This document shows, piece after piece, positions 55,379 to 64,000 of a stretch of DNA of 64,000 nt (positions are counted from its first letter, which is position 1; each line of letters starts with the position of its first letter). The stretch is from contig NZ_FQXB01000001.1 of the NCBI RefSeq assembly GCF_900129845.1, forward strand, positions 310,001 to 374,000, given 5' to 3'. Position numbers and translations under genes: made by a program. Under the pieces are notes generated by a model that ran no database searches, was not told where the DNA came from, and saw only the letters and a list, made by a program, of their open reading frames with translations. Source of the stretch: Cognatiyoonia sediminum (GTDB lineage: Bacteria; Pseudomonadota; Alphaproteobacteria; Rhodobacterales; Rhodobacteraceae).

Positions 55379-56522
55379 TCTAGATGGTTTCACCGTTGGC
55401 ATCGTCGGCGGTGGTATTGGCGGGTTAACCGCAGCGCTTGCTTTTGCCGATCGCGGAGCAAGCGTTTCTGTCTTAGAGCAAGCCAAAGAGTTTACCGAGG
55501 TCGGGGCTGGCATCCAAATCACGCCGAACGCCGCGCGGGTGTTTCAAGCCTTAGGTCTGCTTGAGTTTTTGCCGCGCATCGGGATCGAAGCCGAAGCCGT
55601 TGTGCCGGTTGATGGGCTGACGGGGAAGGCGATCACGGGTTTTGATCTCTCCGCCCAATCGCCGCGTTATCATTTTGTGCACCGCGCCAAGCTGCTTGAA
55701 ATGTTGGTCAACGCCTGTATTGGACGCGGCGTTCAGCTTCATACCAACAGTCGTGTCGCTTCCGCGACCGACGAAGGGGTGATGTCCTTCGAAGACGTGG
55801 ACGCAACCCACGCACAATTCGATCTGGTAGTCTTCGCGGATGGCATTCATTCCATCGGCCGCGCTTTGATAAATGGCCCCACTGAGCCGTTTTTCGCCGG
55901 CCAAGTCGCGTGGCGCGCGATTGTCAGCGGGAGCATGACCAATGCGGCCCAAGTGATTATGGGGCCGGGTCGGCACATCGTTCTCTATCCGCTCGGACCG
56001 AACCAGATCAATTTGGTGGCCGTTCAAGAACGCTCGAATTGGGCTAAGGAGGGATGGAACCACGCAGACGATCCTGCCAATCTACAAGACGCATTTTCGG
56101 ATTTTGCACCGGATATCAGAGCTTTGCTGGAAAAAGTTGAGACCGTGAACCTTTGGGGTCTTTTCCGACATGAGGTCGCGCAAAGCTGGGTTAAAGGTCG
56201 AATGACTATGCTCGGCGACGCCGCCCATCCGACTTTGCCGTTCCTCGCCCAGGGCGCGAACCTTGCAATTGAAGACGCCTATGTTCTGGCCCGATCTGTT
56301 GAACGAGATGGGCGTGTACAGGGTTTAGGCACCTACCAGAACATGCGTCGTCCTAGGGTAATCCGCGCGATTGACGCTGCGAATGCGAATGCAAAGAACT
56401 ACCACCTCTCTGGGCCACAACGCTGGGCGTCGCATATGGCTTTGAGGGGGCTCGGCGTTGTGGCTCCCAACGCGTTCTTGAGGCGGCTCAGTTGGCTCTA
56501 TGATTTCGACGTAACCGTGTAG
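55326..56522 (+). CDS. FAD-dependent monooxygenase (salicylate hydroxylase-like)
   Basis: This ~398-residue flavoprotein belongs to the PHBH-type monooxygenases. The FAD loop is VGIVGGGIGGLTAALAFADRGA, the DG motif is LVVFADGIHS and the second FAD site is GRMTMLGDAAHPTLPFLAQGAN. Relatives hydroxylate aromatic carboxylates such as salicylate or 3-hydroxybenzoate, but the substrate here is unknown. The start is unsettled: the only usual start codon in frame before the FAD loop is the TTG at 55326, which lies 53 bases inside dksA. Confidence 0.83.
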   Translation: MKRRNATNAARRFIATTDLDGFTVGIVGGGIGGLTAALAFADRGASVSVLEQAKEFTEVGAGIQITPNAARVFQALGLLEFLPRIGIEAEAVVPVDGLTGKAITGFDLSAQSPRYHFVHRAKLLEMLVNACIGRGVQLHTNSRVASATDEGVMSFEDVDATHAQFDLVVFADGIHSIGRALINGPTEPFFAGQVAWRAIVSGSMTNAAQVIMGPGRHIVLYPLGPNQINLVAVQERSNWAKEGWNHADDPANLQDAFSDFAPDIRALLEKVETVNLWGLFRHEVAQSWVKGRMTMLGDAAHPTLPFLAQGANLAIEDAYVLARSVERDGRVQGLGTYQNMRRPRVIRAIDAANANAKNYHLSGPQRWASHMALRGLGVVAPNAFLRRLSWLYDFDVTV

Positions 56523-56564
56523 AGCGACATAGAGTTTTTTCTAAAACTCTTCCCATTTTTTTTG

Positions 56565-56595
56565 CAATAAACTTCCCCCCCCAGGGAGTTTATTG
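56565..56595. terminator. Hairpin after the FAD monooxygenase gene
   Basis: CAATAAACT (56565-56573) pairs perfectly with AGTTTATTG (56587-56595) around a C8 run. It may slow or end transcription from the monooxygenase gene, but no T run follows, so the role is uncertain. Confidence 0.4.
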
Positions 56596-56624
56596 GCCAA
56601 GATGAAAGAGCAACTGGGCATGAA

Positions 56625-56648
56625 AAAAGCCACCCGGAGGTGGCTTTT
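56625..56648 (-). terminator. Rho-independent terminator of gltA
   Basis: A 10-bp perfect stem (AAAAGCCACC / GGTGGCTTTT) with a 4-base loop lies just beyond the gltA stop and is followed by a T run on the minus strand. Confidence 0.92.
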
Positions 56649-56654
56649 GAAGTC

Positions 56655-57950
56655 TTAGCGGTTTTCGATGTCCATGTAATCGCGGCTTGTTTCGCCCATA
56701 TAGAGCTGGCGTGGGCGACCGATCTTCAACGCTGGATCGGACAGCTGTTCTTTCCACTGTGAAATCCAGCCCACCGTCCGTGACAGCGCAAAGATCGGCG
56801 TGAACATAGATGTCGGGAAACCCATCGCTTCGAGGATGATCCCGGAATAGAAATCCACATTTGGGAACAGTTTCTTTTCTGCGAAATACGGATCGGCCAA
56901 GGCGGCTTTCTCCAGCTCCTTCGCCACTTGCAACGTTGGATTGTTCTCTACGCCCAGAAGATCAAGCACCTCATCCGCGCTTTCCTTCATCACGGTCGCC
57001 CGTGGGTCGAAGTTTTTGTAAACGCGGTGGCCAAAGCCCATCAGGCGGAACGGGTCTTCCTTGTCCTTCGCACGGGCGATGAACTCAGGAATCCGGTCGA
57101 CGGTGCCAATTTCACGCAGCATTTCCAAACACGCTTGGTTCGCGCCCCCATGGGCAGGGCCCCAAAGGCACGCGATACCGGCTGCGATACACGCAAATGG
57201 ATTCGCGCCGGATGAAGAGGCCAGACGCACTGTCGAGGTAGACGCGTTCTGTTCGTGATCGGCGTGCAGCGTAAAGATACGATCCATCGCGCGGGCGAGG
57301 ATCGGATCAACTTCGTAGTCTTCGGCTGGGACGGAGAAACACATGCGCAGGAAGTTTGACGCATAGTCCAGATCATTGCGCGGGTACACGAACGGCTGAC
57401 CGATGTGGTATTTGTAGGCCATCGCCGCGATTGTCGGCATCTTTGCGATCAGCCGGATGGACGCCACTTCACGCTGCCATGGATCGGATGGGTCGGTTGA
57501 ATCGTGATAGAACGCAGACATTGCACCAACGACGCCAACCATAATCGCCATTGGATGCGCATCGCGGCGGAAGCCACGGAAAAAGTTCATCATTTGCTCG
57601 TGAAGCATAGTGTGGTTGGTCACACGGCTTTCGAAATCTTCTAACTGAGCAGCCGACGGCAGCTCACCATAAAGCAGCAGATAGCACACTTCGAGATAAT
57701 GAGATTTGGCAGCCAGCTGATCAATCGGGTAGCCACGGTGCAACAACTCACCTTTACCGCCATCAATAAAGGTAATTGTGGAGTCAGTGGACGCCGTAGA
57801 CGTAAAGCCCGGGTCATATGTGAACACACCGGCTTGAGCATAAAGCTTGCGGATGTCCAAAACATCCGGTCCAGCGGTCGGAGAGTAGATCGGCAGCTCA
57901 TAGTCCTGCCCATCAATGGTCAGCGTTGCGGTTTTTGTGGCGTCAGACAT
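56655..57950 (-). CDS. gltA: Citrate synthase (type II, hexameric)
   Basis: This 431-residue enzyme condenses oxaloacetate and acetyl-CoA to citrate, the entry step of the TCA cycle. Catalytic residues are visible as His in [11 protein letters not shown], His in [15 protein letters not shown] and Asp in PNVDFYSGI. The N-terminal beta domain ([20 protein letters not shown]) marks the Gram-negative NADH-sensitive type II form. A strong TAGGAGGT ribosome site precedes the ATG. It lies 99 bases downstream of gltX on the same strand. Confidence 0.97.
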   Translation of the reverse strand: MSDATKTATLTIDGQDYELPIYSPTAGPDVLDIRKLYAQAGVFTYDPGFTSTASTDSTITFIDGGKGELLHRGYPIDQLAAKSHYLEVCYLLLYGELPSAAQLEDFESRVTNHTMLHEQMMNFFRGFRRDAHPMAIMVGVVGAMSAFYHDSTDPSDPWQREVASIRLIAKMPTIAAMAYKYHIGQPFVYPRNDLDYASNFLRMCFSVPAEDYEVDPILARAMDRIFTLHADHEQNASTSTVRLASSSGANPFACIAAGIACLWGPAHGGANQACLEMLREIGTVDRIPEFIARAKDKEDPFRLMGFGHRVYKNFDPRATVMKESADEVLDLLGVENNPTLQVAKELEKAALADPYFAEKKLFPNVDFYSGIILEAMGFPTSMFTPIFALSRTVGWISQWKEQLSDPALKIGRPRQLYMGETSRDYMDIENR

Positions 57951-58049
57951 ATCACTCTACCTCCTAGCGCGGCGCGCGCGGGTGCACGGGCCGGTGTTTG
58001 CATTTTCTAGCCTTTGGTGGACTTAACGAGGAACCGTTACAGTCGCGTG

Positions 58050-59444
58050 TCAGGCGGATGCTTCTTCCAGACGCGCGATGGTTTCGTCGCGCCCGATGAC
58101 AAGCATCATGTCAAAGACCGAAGGGGAGACCGAGCGCCCAGCCAGTGCCGCCCGAAGCGGGCCTGCCAGCTTACCCAGTTTGGTGTCATGTGCCTCTGCG
58201 AGTGCGGCGACAAGACCCTCCAGCGTGTCTCGGTCCCAGCTAGCATTTTGCAACTGCGGCGTCAATTCGCTCAGTATACCACGGGATACCGTATCGAGCA
58301 TTTTGTCAGATCTCTCATCCCGCTCCAACGGGCGTTCCGCAAGGACAAAGTGAGCCTTTTCAAGAAGTTGCGGAAAGGTTTTGGCGCGATCTTTCAAACA
58401 ATACATCGCGGTCAACAGGCCGTGAGATTGTGTGTCAGTCAATGGATCGGCGCCCGTGACGGCCAAAAACGCTTTGATTTCATGCAGCAGTGCAGCATCG
58501 TCACTCGCAGCAATGTGCTGACCGCAGATATTCTCCAGTTTTTTGAAATCAAATCGGGCTGGTGATTTGCCAATTCCATCAAGGTCGAACCATTCCTTTG
58601 CCTGCGCGTCAGTAAAGAACTCATCGTCCCCATGGCTCCAGCCGAGGCGGGCCAAATAGTTGCGCATCCCCGCTGCGGGATAACCCATCTTTTGATACTC
58701 CGCGGCGCCCGTCGCACCATGCCGTTTTGAGAGCTTCTTACCATCAGGGCCAAAGATCAGCGGGATATGAGCCAGAACGGGCTTGTCCCATCCCATCGCC
58801 TCGTAAATCAGGTTTTGACGGAAAGCATTCACTAAGTGATCGTCGCCTCGAATGATGTGCGTGACGCCCATGTCATGGTCGTCAACCACGACAGCCAGCA
58901 TATAAACGGGCGTGCCATCAGACCGCAGTAGGATCATGTCGTCCAACTGATCATTTTGCCATGTCACATCGCCCTGAACCTCATCATGCAGAGTCGTAGA
59001 CCCCTCGCGCGGGGCTTTGATCCGGACCACATAAGGCGCATCAGGGTGATCCTCTTCAGCCACATCGCGCCATGGCGAGCGGAACAAGGTCGAAGTATTC
59101 TCAGCGCGTGCCATTTCGCGGAACGCCTCAATTTCATCCTGCGTCGAGAAGCACTTGTAAGCTTTGCCATTGGCGAGCAGCTCATGGGCCACCTCAGCAT
59201 GACGTTCGGCATTCGCAAACTGGCTAGAAGGCTCTCCATCCCAATCCAAGCCCAACCAAGTCAGACCATCCAAAATCGCTTGCGTGTTTTCATCTGACGA
59301 CCGCGCGCGATCCGTATCTTCGATCCGCAACAAGAATTTCCCGCCGCGTCCTCGGGCGTAAAGCCAGTTGAACAATGCGGTCCGTGCGCCACCGATGTGC
59401 AGCGATCCAGTCGGTGAGGGGGCGAAGCGTGTTACGACGGTCAT
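58050..59444 (-). CDS. gltX: Glutamyl-tRNA synthetase
   Basis: GltX (464 residues) charges tRNA-Glu, and in many Alphaproteobacteria also tRNA-Gln before amidation. The class I signature HIGH appears as [18 protein letters not shown] and KMSKS as [10 protein letters not shown]. The absence of a second gltX in view prevents saying which tRNA set it serves. It is divergent from comEC, with an 80-base shared upstream region. Confidence 0.96.
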   Translation of the reverse strand: MTVVTRFAPSPTGSLHIGGARTALFNWLYARGRGGKFLLRIEDTDRARSSDENTQAILDGLTWLGLDWDGEPSSQFANAERHAEVAHELLANGKAYKCFSTQDEIEAFREMARAENTSTLFRSPWRDVAEEDHPDAPYVVRIKAPREGSTTLHDEVQGDVTWQNDQLDDMILLRSDGTPVYMLAVVVDDHDMGVTHIIRGDDHLVNAFRQNLIYEAMGWDKPVLAHIPLIFGPDGKKLSKRHGATGAAEYQKMGYPAAGMRNYLARLGWSHGDDEFFTDAQAKEWFDLDGIGKSPARFDFKKLENICGQHIAASDDAALLHEIKAFLAVTGADPLTDTQSHGLLTAMYCLKDRAKTFPQLLEKAHFVLAERPLERDERSDKMLDTVSRGILSELTPQLQNASWDRDTLEGLVAALAEAHDTKLGKLAGPLRAALAGRSVSPSVFDMMLVIGRDETIARLEEASA

Positions 59445-59524
59445 GGGCAGTTTAACCTTTGGTTTACCAAAATCAGGCAGGTTTCTCTTCGCTGGGGGAT
59501 ACGAAAGACGGGAGGTAAGAACAA

Positions 59525-61533
59525 GTGCAGCCCTTCCGATTGATCTCCAGCGGGCTGCTTGCGCAAAGAGGGCACTTTGTTGGCTGGGTTCCAGTATTCC
59601 TTGGAATAGGGATCGGGCTCTATCTCGGCCTGAAGTCGGAACCTGCCTTTGAGGTATGGATCGGTGTCGGAGCGATTGTGCTCCTCCTAACTCTTCTATC
59701 GCGCGTCATCGGGTACGCGTGAGCACCGCTCCTTATCGCTCTCGCTCTCGTAGGCGCAGGGGCCGGATTGGCCAAGGTGAGGACGGAATTGGTCCGCGCC
59801 CCTGTGCTCGATTTTCGCTACTATGGGCCGATTGAGGGCAGGGTGGTGCATATCGACCGCTCTGCCAGTGACGCGTTCCGTCTGACGTTGGATCGGGTGG
59901 TCCTGTTCAATATCGCACCTACGGACACCCCCGACCGCGTGCGGGTGTCGGTGCATGGCGATCAATCGTATACGGCGTATCACCCCGGCGATACCCTGAT
60001 GACGACCGGCCACCTTGGCCCGCCGTCCGGCCCTGCCGAACCGGGCGGTTTTGATTTTCAACGGCATGCATGGTTTCTCGAACTTGGGGCTGTTGGTTAC
60101 ACTCGTAATCCTGTGTTGCGGCTTTTGCCGGCTACGGGTGAGACCGACATTGCTATCGCTACCCTTCGGGATCGCATCTCCAAACATGTCCTTGGTGCAA
60201 TGACAGAGGAAACGGGTGGGTTTGCGGTTGCGATCACGACGGGTGATCGATCGGGCATAGCGACCACGACAATGGAAGATTTGCGTGCAGCGAACCTCGC
60301 GCATCTTTTGGCGATTTCGGGCCTGCACATGGGCCTTTTGACGGGATTTGTGTTTCTGCTGATCCGGTCCGCTATGGTGTTGTGGCCGCACATAGGCGTC
60401 CAATGGTCGACTAAGAAGATCGCAGCTGCCACAGCAATCTTGATCGGAGCGGTTTATCTCCTGTTGTCAGGTGGAAACGTGGCGACGGAACGCGCCTTCA
60501 TCATGGTCTCGGTCATGTTTCTGGCCGTGATTTTGGATCGGCGCGCCTTGACTTTGCGCGCGGTCGCCATTGCCGCAACCATCGTTTTGATCCTACGGCC
60601 TGAAGCATTGATTGGCCCAGGATTTCAGATGTCATTCGCGGCGACGACGGCCTTGGTCTTTGTCTTTGGCCTATTGCGCCATGTCGACCTTTATCGCTAC
60701 CCGAAATGGGCGCGGGGGGCGTTTTCGGTTGTTGTCTCCTCCGGCGTCGCTGGTCTTGCGACAGTGCCATTCGCCGCAGCGCACTTCAACCAAATCGCGC
60801 ATTTCGGCTTGATTGCGAATGTATTGAGTGTGCCGATCATGGGGGCGTTGGTGATGCCGTCAGCAGTTGTCGCGGCTATCTTGGCCCCGCTGGGTCTGGA
60901 AAGCATCGGCTTCCTCGGGATGGACATCGGCTTGCGCTGGATTCTCTTCGTGGCCGAAAACACCGCCAATCAACCCGGCGCGGTTAGCCATGTTGCGGCA
61001 CCAGATACGCGCGTGCTCCCGTTGATCGCCCTTGGTCTGTTGATCATCGTCTTGTGGCAAGGCCATCTGCGCATGGCAGGGGGCATCGCCGTCGCAGCTG
61101 GGTTTGTGCTGTGGACCTCCTCCGAGCGTCCCGCGCTCTTGGTGGCGAATACAGGCGGATTCATGGGCCTTGCGACACCCGAAGGGCGCGACCTGTCTCG
61201 CGCGACGGGCCATGGATTCGTGGCTAAGATTTGGTTGGAAAACGATGGCGCACCCGTTCCGCAGCGGGCGGCCGCGGCAAGGGAAGGGAAGGGATTGAAA
61301 CCGCGGAACGTTTGTATCGCGCAACGTTGGGCGAGTGGTCCGTCCTGCTTGTCTCAGGCAAAACGGCGCTGAGCGATCTGGAGGGCTGCGGCGATGCGGA
61401 TGTGTTGATTAGCAATCAGGACGTGACCAGCGACAGGAATTGCCTTGTGTTTGATCAAACCGCATTGCGCCGATCCGGTTCCCTCGCCATGGACATTGAG
61501 GACGATCATTTGCTGATCCAATCCGGCCGGTAG
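59525..61533 (+). pseudogene. comEC: comEC (DNA uptake channel), disrupted by an in-frame stop and a frameshift
   Basis: ComEC/Rec2 forms the inner-membrane channel for transforming DNA. The gene starts with GTG 59525 after a strong GGGAGGTAAG site. Its first 65 codons ([20 protein letters not shown]) end at a TGA at 59720-59722, after which the same frame continues at once as family sequence (APLLIALALVGAGAGLAK, FRYYGPIEGRVV) through the Competence domain (LLAISGLHMGLLTGF). After codon ~585 the frame shifts, and the true C-terminus (ETAERLYRATLGEWSVLLVSG) is in another frame up to 61533. Removing one AAGGG unit at 61279-61293 restores it. A shortened product could start at TTG 59768. Confidence 0.9.
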
Positions 61534-61866
61534 GCGAGCGGTGTACGCCCTTGGAATGCCTATGCCTATTCCCAACCGATCCCAGAGTCATGGGCACTGC
61601 AAAGGGAAAACAGCCCGCAGGAGGCGCCCGTTTTGGCAGAGTGGTAAGTGAGCTGTCATTTGAAGTCGAAGTTCGGTCGATTGAACCTTGTCATCCGGAT
61701 CGCCTGCGATCCGGTTCGCGCCCGACCCCGCCCCCCAGGGCGGGTGCGAATGAGCTAAGTTTACTATGGATTGGACCCACAAAACATTGCAGCGCATGCG
61801 GCGCAAATTCAGAGCCGCCCTCGGTGTCGGGCGCGAACCTACTGTCGCGTTCTGATTTCCAAGGGG
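61534..61866. other. Intergenic stretch of about 330 bases with two GC-rich hairpins
   Basis: No gene with family support is seen between comEC and lexA. It holds a 9-bp palindromic pair CCGGATCGC/GCGATCCGG (61695-61714) and a second hairpin CCGCCC/GGGCGG (near 61729-61743). The only short open frame (61766-61855, 29 codons) is basic and has no recognised family. The hairpins could end transcription from either flank, or be a REP-like element. Confidence 0.5.
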
Positions 61867-62559
61867 TTAGTAGGTCCGGATCAAACCAGCCAGTTTCCCC
61901 TGAACCTTGACCTGTTCGTCACGGAACACGCGGGTTTCATAGGCGGGGTTAGCGGCCTCCAATGCAATAGAAGATCCGTTACGGCGCAGCGTTTTCAACG
62001 TTGCCTCCTGACCTTCGACCAAGGCCACAACGATATCCCCGTCATCCGCAACAGAGGTTTCGCGCACAATCACGATGTCCCCATCATTGATGCCAGCGTT
62101 GATCATTGAGTCGCCCTTAACCTCCAACGCGTAATGTTCGCCATTGCCAAGCATTGATTTCGGCACAGCAACATTGTGCGAGGCATGGCTGATCGCTTCA
62201 ATCGGCACACCGGCAGCAATCTTACCCATCACCGGAATATCAAGCGACGCCGCCTCAACCGGCATCGCTTGAGGAGGAGTGCTATCTGGTTTGTCGCCTT
62301 CGATCACACGCGGGGTAAACCCGGTTGAGCTCGGCCCGCCGAGGCTTTCTGGCAGTTTCACAACTTCCAAAGCACGGGCACGGTGCGCAAGGCGGCGGAT
62401 GTAGCCGCGTTCTTCCAGCGCTGTGATCAATCGGTGAATGCCGGATTTGGAGCGTAGATCCAGTGCCTCTTTCATCTCATCAAAGGACGGCGGCACTCCG
62501 TCGCGCTGCGTGCGCGTGTGGATGAATTCCAGCAGATCGAGTTGTTTCTTGGTCAGCAT
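61867..62559 (-). CDS. lexA: LexA repressor
   Basis: LexA (230 residues) represses the SOS genes until RecA filaments trigger self-cleavage. The N-terminal winged helix ([33 protein letters not shown]) is followed by the cleavage site Ala-Gly in [11 protein letters not shown], the catalytic Ser in [11 protein letters not shown] and Lys in [11 protein letters not shown]. The ATG at 62559 with GAGG upstream matches family starts; a longer form to 62595 is unlikely. An SOS box lies 48 bases upstream, so it should autoregulate. Confidence 0.96.
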   Translation of the reverse strand: MLTKKQLDLLEFIHTRTQRDGVPPSFDEMKEALDLRSKSGIHRLITALEERGYIRRLAHRARALEVVKLPESLGGPSSTGFTPRVIEGDKPDSTPPQAMPVEAASLDIPVMGKIAAGVPIEAISHASHNVAVPKSMLGNGEHYALEVKGDSMINAGINDGDIVIVRETSVADDGDIVVALVEGQEATLKTLRRNGSSIALEAANPAYETRVFRDEQVKVQGKLAGLIRTY

Positions 62560-62606
62560 CGAAAACCTCGTGTTTTTGTGCCCATTTTGGGCCATGTTTT
62601 GAGTAT

Positions 62607-62621
62607 GTTCTACGCATGTTC
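62607..62621 (-). promoter_or_regulatory. LexA (SOS) box upstream of lexA
   Basis: GTTC-TACGCAT-GTTC fits GTTC-N7-GTTC exactly and lies in the lexA promoter region, between lexA and moeA. It predicts autoregulation of lexA. Confidence 0.88.
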
Positions 62622-62653
62622 TCGTTTTGTGTCAACTCTGGACGCGGTTCAGC

Positions 62654-63826
62654 TCAGATCAGAACCACCTCCACCGTCTCACCTGCGGCTGTAAGCGGCG
62701 CCTTTGGAGGCCGCACGCAGAGGCAATTGGCATCCGACAAAACGGTTAGCAATGCGCTGTCCTGCCGTTCGAATGTCGTGACCTGACCATTCTCGATCCG
62801 ACCGCGCATATAGTGTTCACGTGGGCCGTTTACGGGGATGTCTTTTGCGACGATAGCGTTCTGTCGCGGAGCAGCCGCTGCCCCGAGGCCAAGCATTTTG
62901 CGCAAAACGGGCAGCACAAAGATATGACCGCAGACCATAGCCGAAACAGGATTCCCGGGAAGCCCGATCATCATCGAACGCCCAAGCCGCCCAGCCATCA
63001 AAGGCTTCCCCGGTCGCATCGCGATTTTGTAAAAGGAACGCGCCATCCCCAAATTAGCAGCCGCCTCGGCCACCAAATCGTGGTCCCCCACAGACGCGCC
63101 GCCAATTGTCACGATCAAATCGGCGTCCAACGCGAGATCGAAGGCGAGTTTCAACGAGGGCAGGTTGTCTTTCGCAATCGGTAGAATCCGCGCATGGCCA
63201 CCGTTGGCATTGACCAAGGTTGCCAAACCATAGCTGTTGGACGCGATGATCTGATCTTGGTTCGGTGTCTCCCCCGGTTGCACCAACTCATCCCCCGTTG
63301 CGATGATCGCCACCACGGGCTTTCGTGTCACGGGTACGCTGGCATGGTTCATCGACGCTAGAAGGGCAATGTCTGACGGGCGCAAAGCGCGTGGAGCTGA
63401 AAAGGTATCACCAGCTTTGAAATCCGCACCGGCGGGGCGAATGTAGAGGTTGGGATCGAGTTTTTCTGCCAAGATGATACGAGCATTATCGCGCTCCACA
63501 TCTTCTTGGATGATGACACGACCAGCGCCAGCGGGTAGGGGCGCGCCAGTGAATATCCGACAGGCCTGACCTTCGGACAAAGTGCCGTTGAACCCATGGC
63601 CTGCGGCGGCTTCCCCGATAACCTCAAAACTGTCTCCTGGGGCCGCTGCATCGCCAAAGATCGCATAGCCGTCCATGGCAGAAGCAGCAAAGGGTGGTTG
63701 GTTCCGTTTGGCGGTCAGGGGGGCCGCCAATACGCGCCCGTTGGCCTCCGATAAAGGAACAACCTCTGTATCTAGCGGCGAGGCGAGCGCAAAGAGCGCC
63801 GACAGGGCCTCTTCAACGGATATCAT
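62654..63826 (-). CDS. moeA: Molybdopterin molybdenumtransferase
   Basis: MoeA (390 residues) inserts molybdate into adenylylated molybdopterin in the cytoplasm. Family blocks are [53 protein letters not shown] and [13 protein letters not shown]. All conserved Asp and Gly positions of the MPT site seem present. It overlaps the moaC stop by 4 bases, so the two cofactor genes are in one transcript. lexA is downstream on the same strand. Confidence 0.96.
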   Translation of the reverse strand: MISVEEALSALFALASPLDTEVVPLSEANGRVLAAPLTAKRNQPPFAASAMDGYAIFGDAAAPGDSFEVIGEAAAGHGFNGTLSEGQACRIFTGAPLPAGAGRVIIQEDVERDNARIILAEKLDPNLYIRPAGADFKAGDTFSAPRALRPSDIALLASMNHASVPVTRKPVVAIIATGDELVQPGETPNQDQIIASNSYGLATLVNANGGHARILPIAKDNLPSLKLAFDLALDADLIVTIGGASVGDHDLVAEAAANLGMARSFYKIAMRPGKPLMAGRLGRSMMIGLPGNPVSAMVCGHIFVLPVLRKMLGLGAAAAPRQNAIVAKDIPVNGPREHYMRGRIENGQVTTFERQDSALLTVLSDANCLCVRPPKAPLTAAGETVEVVLI

Positions 63827-64000
63827 GGATTTTCAAACCGTCCCGATTTGCCGCCATCCTTTAGCGTCACTTTGATGCCGCCGATGACCATATCCTTCTG
63901 CACCGCTTTCACCATGTCATGCACGGTCAGTGCCGCAGTCGATACGGCCGTCAGCGCTTCCATCTCCACACCTGTTTTGCCAGTAGTCTTAACGGTGGCG
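63823..64000 (-). CDS. moaC: Cyclic pyranopterin monophosphate synthase, C-terminal part (5' end outside window)
   Basis: The last ~58 residues of MoaC are visible on the minus strand, including [18 protein letters not shown], the catalytic-lysine block [13 protein letters not shown] and the end GGKSGRF. MoaC acts with MoaA to form cyclic pyranopterin monophosphate, the first molybdenum cofactor intermediate. The stop TGA overlaps the moeA ATG by 4 bases (ATGA). The start lies beyond the right edge of the window. Confidence 0.94.
   Translation of the reverse strand, partial: ATVKTTGKTGVEMEALTAVSTAALTVHDMVKAVQKDMVIGGIKVTLKDGGKSGRFENP

Noticed and set aside
61620-61700. tRNA-like stretch (GGCAGAGTGGTAAGT followed by a GGTCGATTGAACC block)
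   Set aside because: No acceptor or anticodon stem can be closed, so it is not a tRNA; at most a chance likeness.

Overview
The window is a 64 kb piece of an alphaproteobacterial chromosome, almost certainly from the Roseobacter group of the Rhodobacteraceae. Pointers are a C4-type 5-aminolevulinate synthase (hemA), a single-cysteine DksA, two SOS boxes of the alphaproteobacterial form GTTC-N7-GTTC in front of lexA and uvrA, a Rhizobium-type L-rhamnose locus, and many Roseobacter-type protein families. Gene density is high with frequent 1-4 base overlaps. I see no insertion sequence, prophage or CRISPR array. The placement is inferred from protein content; no 16S gene is present.

Layout. 1-3.2 kb: end of lon, a small acidic-tailed exported protein, an HU-type protein with a Lys/Pro-rich N-terminal tail, a histidine phosphatase, tRNA-Val and tRNA-Asp. 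3.3-8.7 kb: M20 peptidase, hemA with a candidate FnrL site, a RodZ-like membrane protein and ispG. 8.9-19.5 kb: a complete divergent L-rhamnose locus, rhaRSTPQUK on the minus strand and rhaDI on the plus strand, with a symmetric control region between them. 19.7-30 kb: a periplasmic DsbA-like protein, aminotransferase, cell-wall amidase, class A PBP, prfB, an amidase-signature protein, and a two-gene phosphonate oxidation unit (tmpA-tmpB-like). 30-37.8 kb: bactofilin with an M23 peptidase, DUF455 protein, bcp, a large AsmA-like protein and queA. 37.8-42 kb: MFS transporter, DUF924 protein, YdeI-like protein and lpd. 42-45.6 kb: a lipoprotein and a vWA protein with six tandem 93-residue repeats. 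45.7-56.5 kb: uvrA, M48 and M24 proteins, a moxR / GNAT / DUF2927 / small membrane protein / CoxE cluster, dksA and an FAD monooxygenase. 56.6-64 kb: gltA, gltX, a disrupted comEC, lexA, moeA and the end of moaC.

How genes work together. The rhamnose locus covers uptake (RhaSTPQ), mutarotation (RhaU), isomerisation (RhaI), phosphorylation (RhaK) and cleavage plus lactaldehyde oxidation (the fused RhaD), under a DeoR-type repressor. TmpA and TmpB together would turn 2-(trimethylammonio)ethylphosphonate into glycine betaine and phosphate. The LexA boxes tie uvrA to the SOS response.

Most notable observations: (1) comEC carries an in-frame TGA and a frameshift that is exactly repaired by removing one unit of a three-copy AAGGG repeat; (2) the tmpAB-like pair keeps every metal ligand and the Tyr/Glu gate of PhnZ-type oxygenases; (3) the rhaR-rhaD intergenic region is an inverted-repeat promoter pair with TTGACA embedded in each arm and three 10-bp-phased operator-like repeats between; (4) a secreted vWA protein has six repeats of a domain I do not recognise; (5) an M24-fold protein has lost the usual metal ligands. 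I did not find a system I can call wholly undescribed. The repeat protein and the CoxE cluster are the least explained parts.
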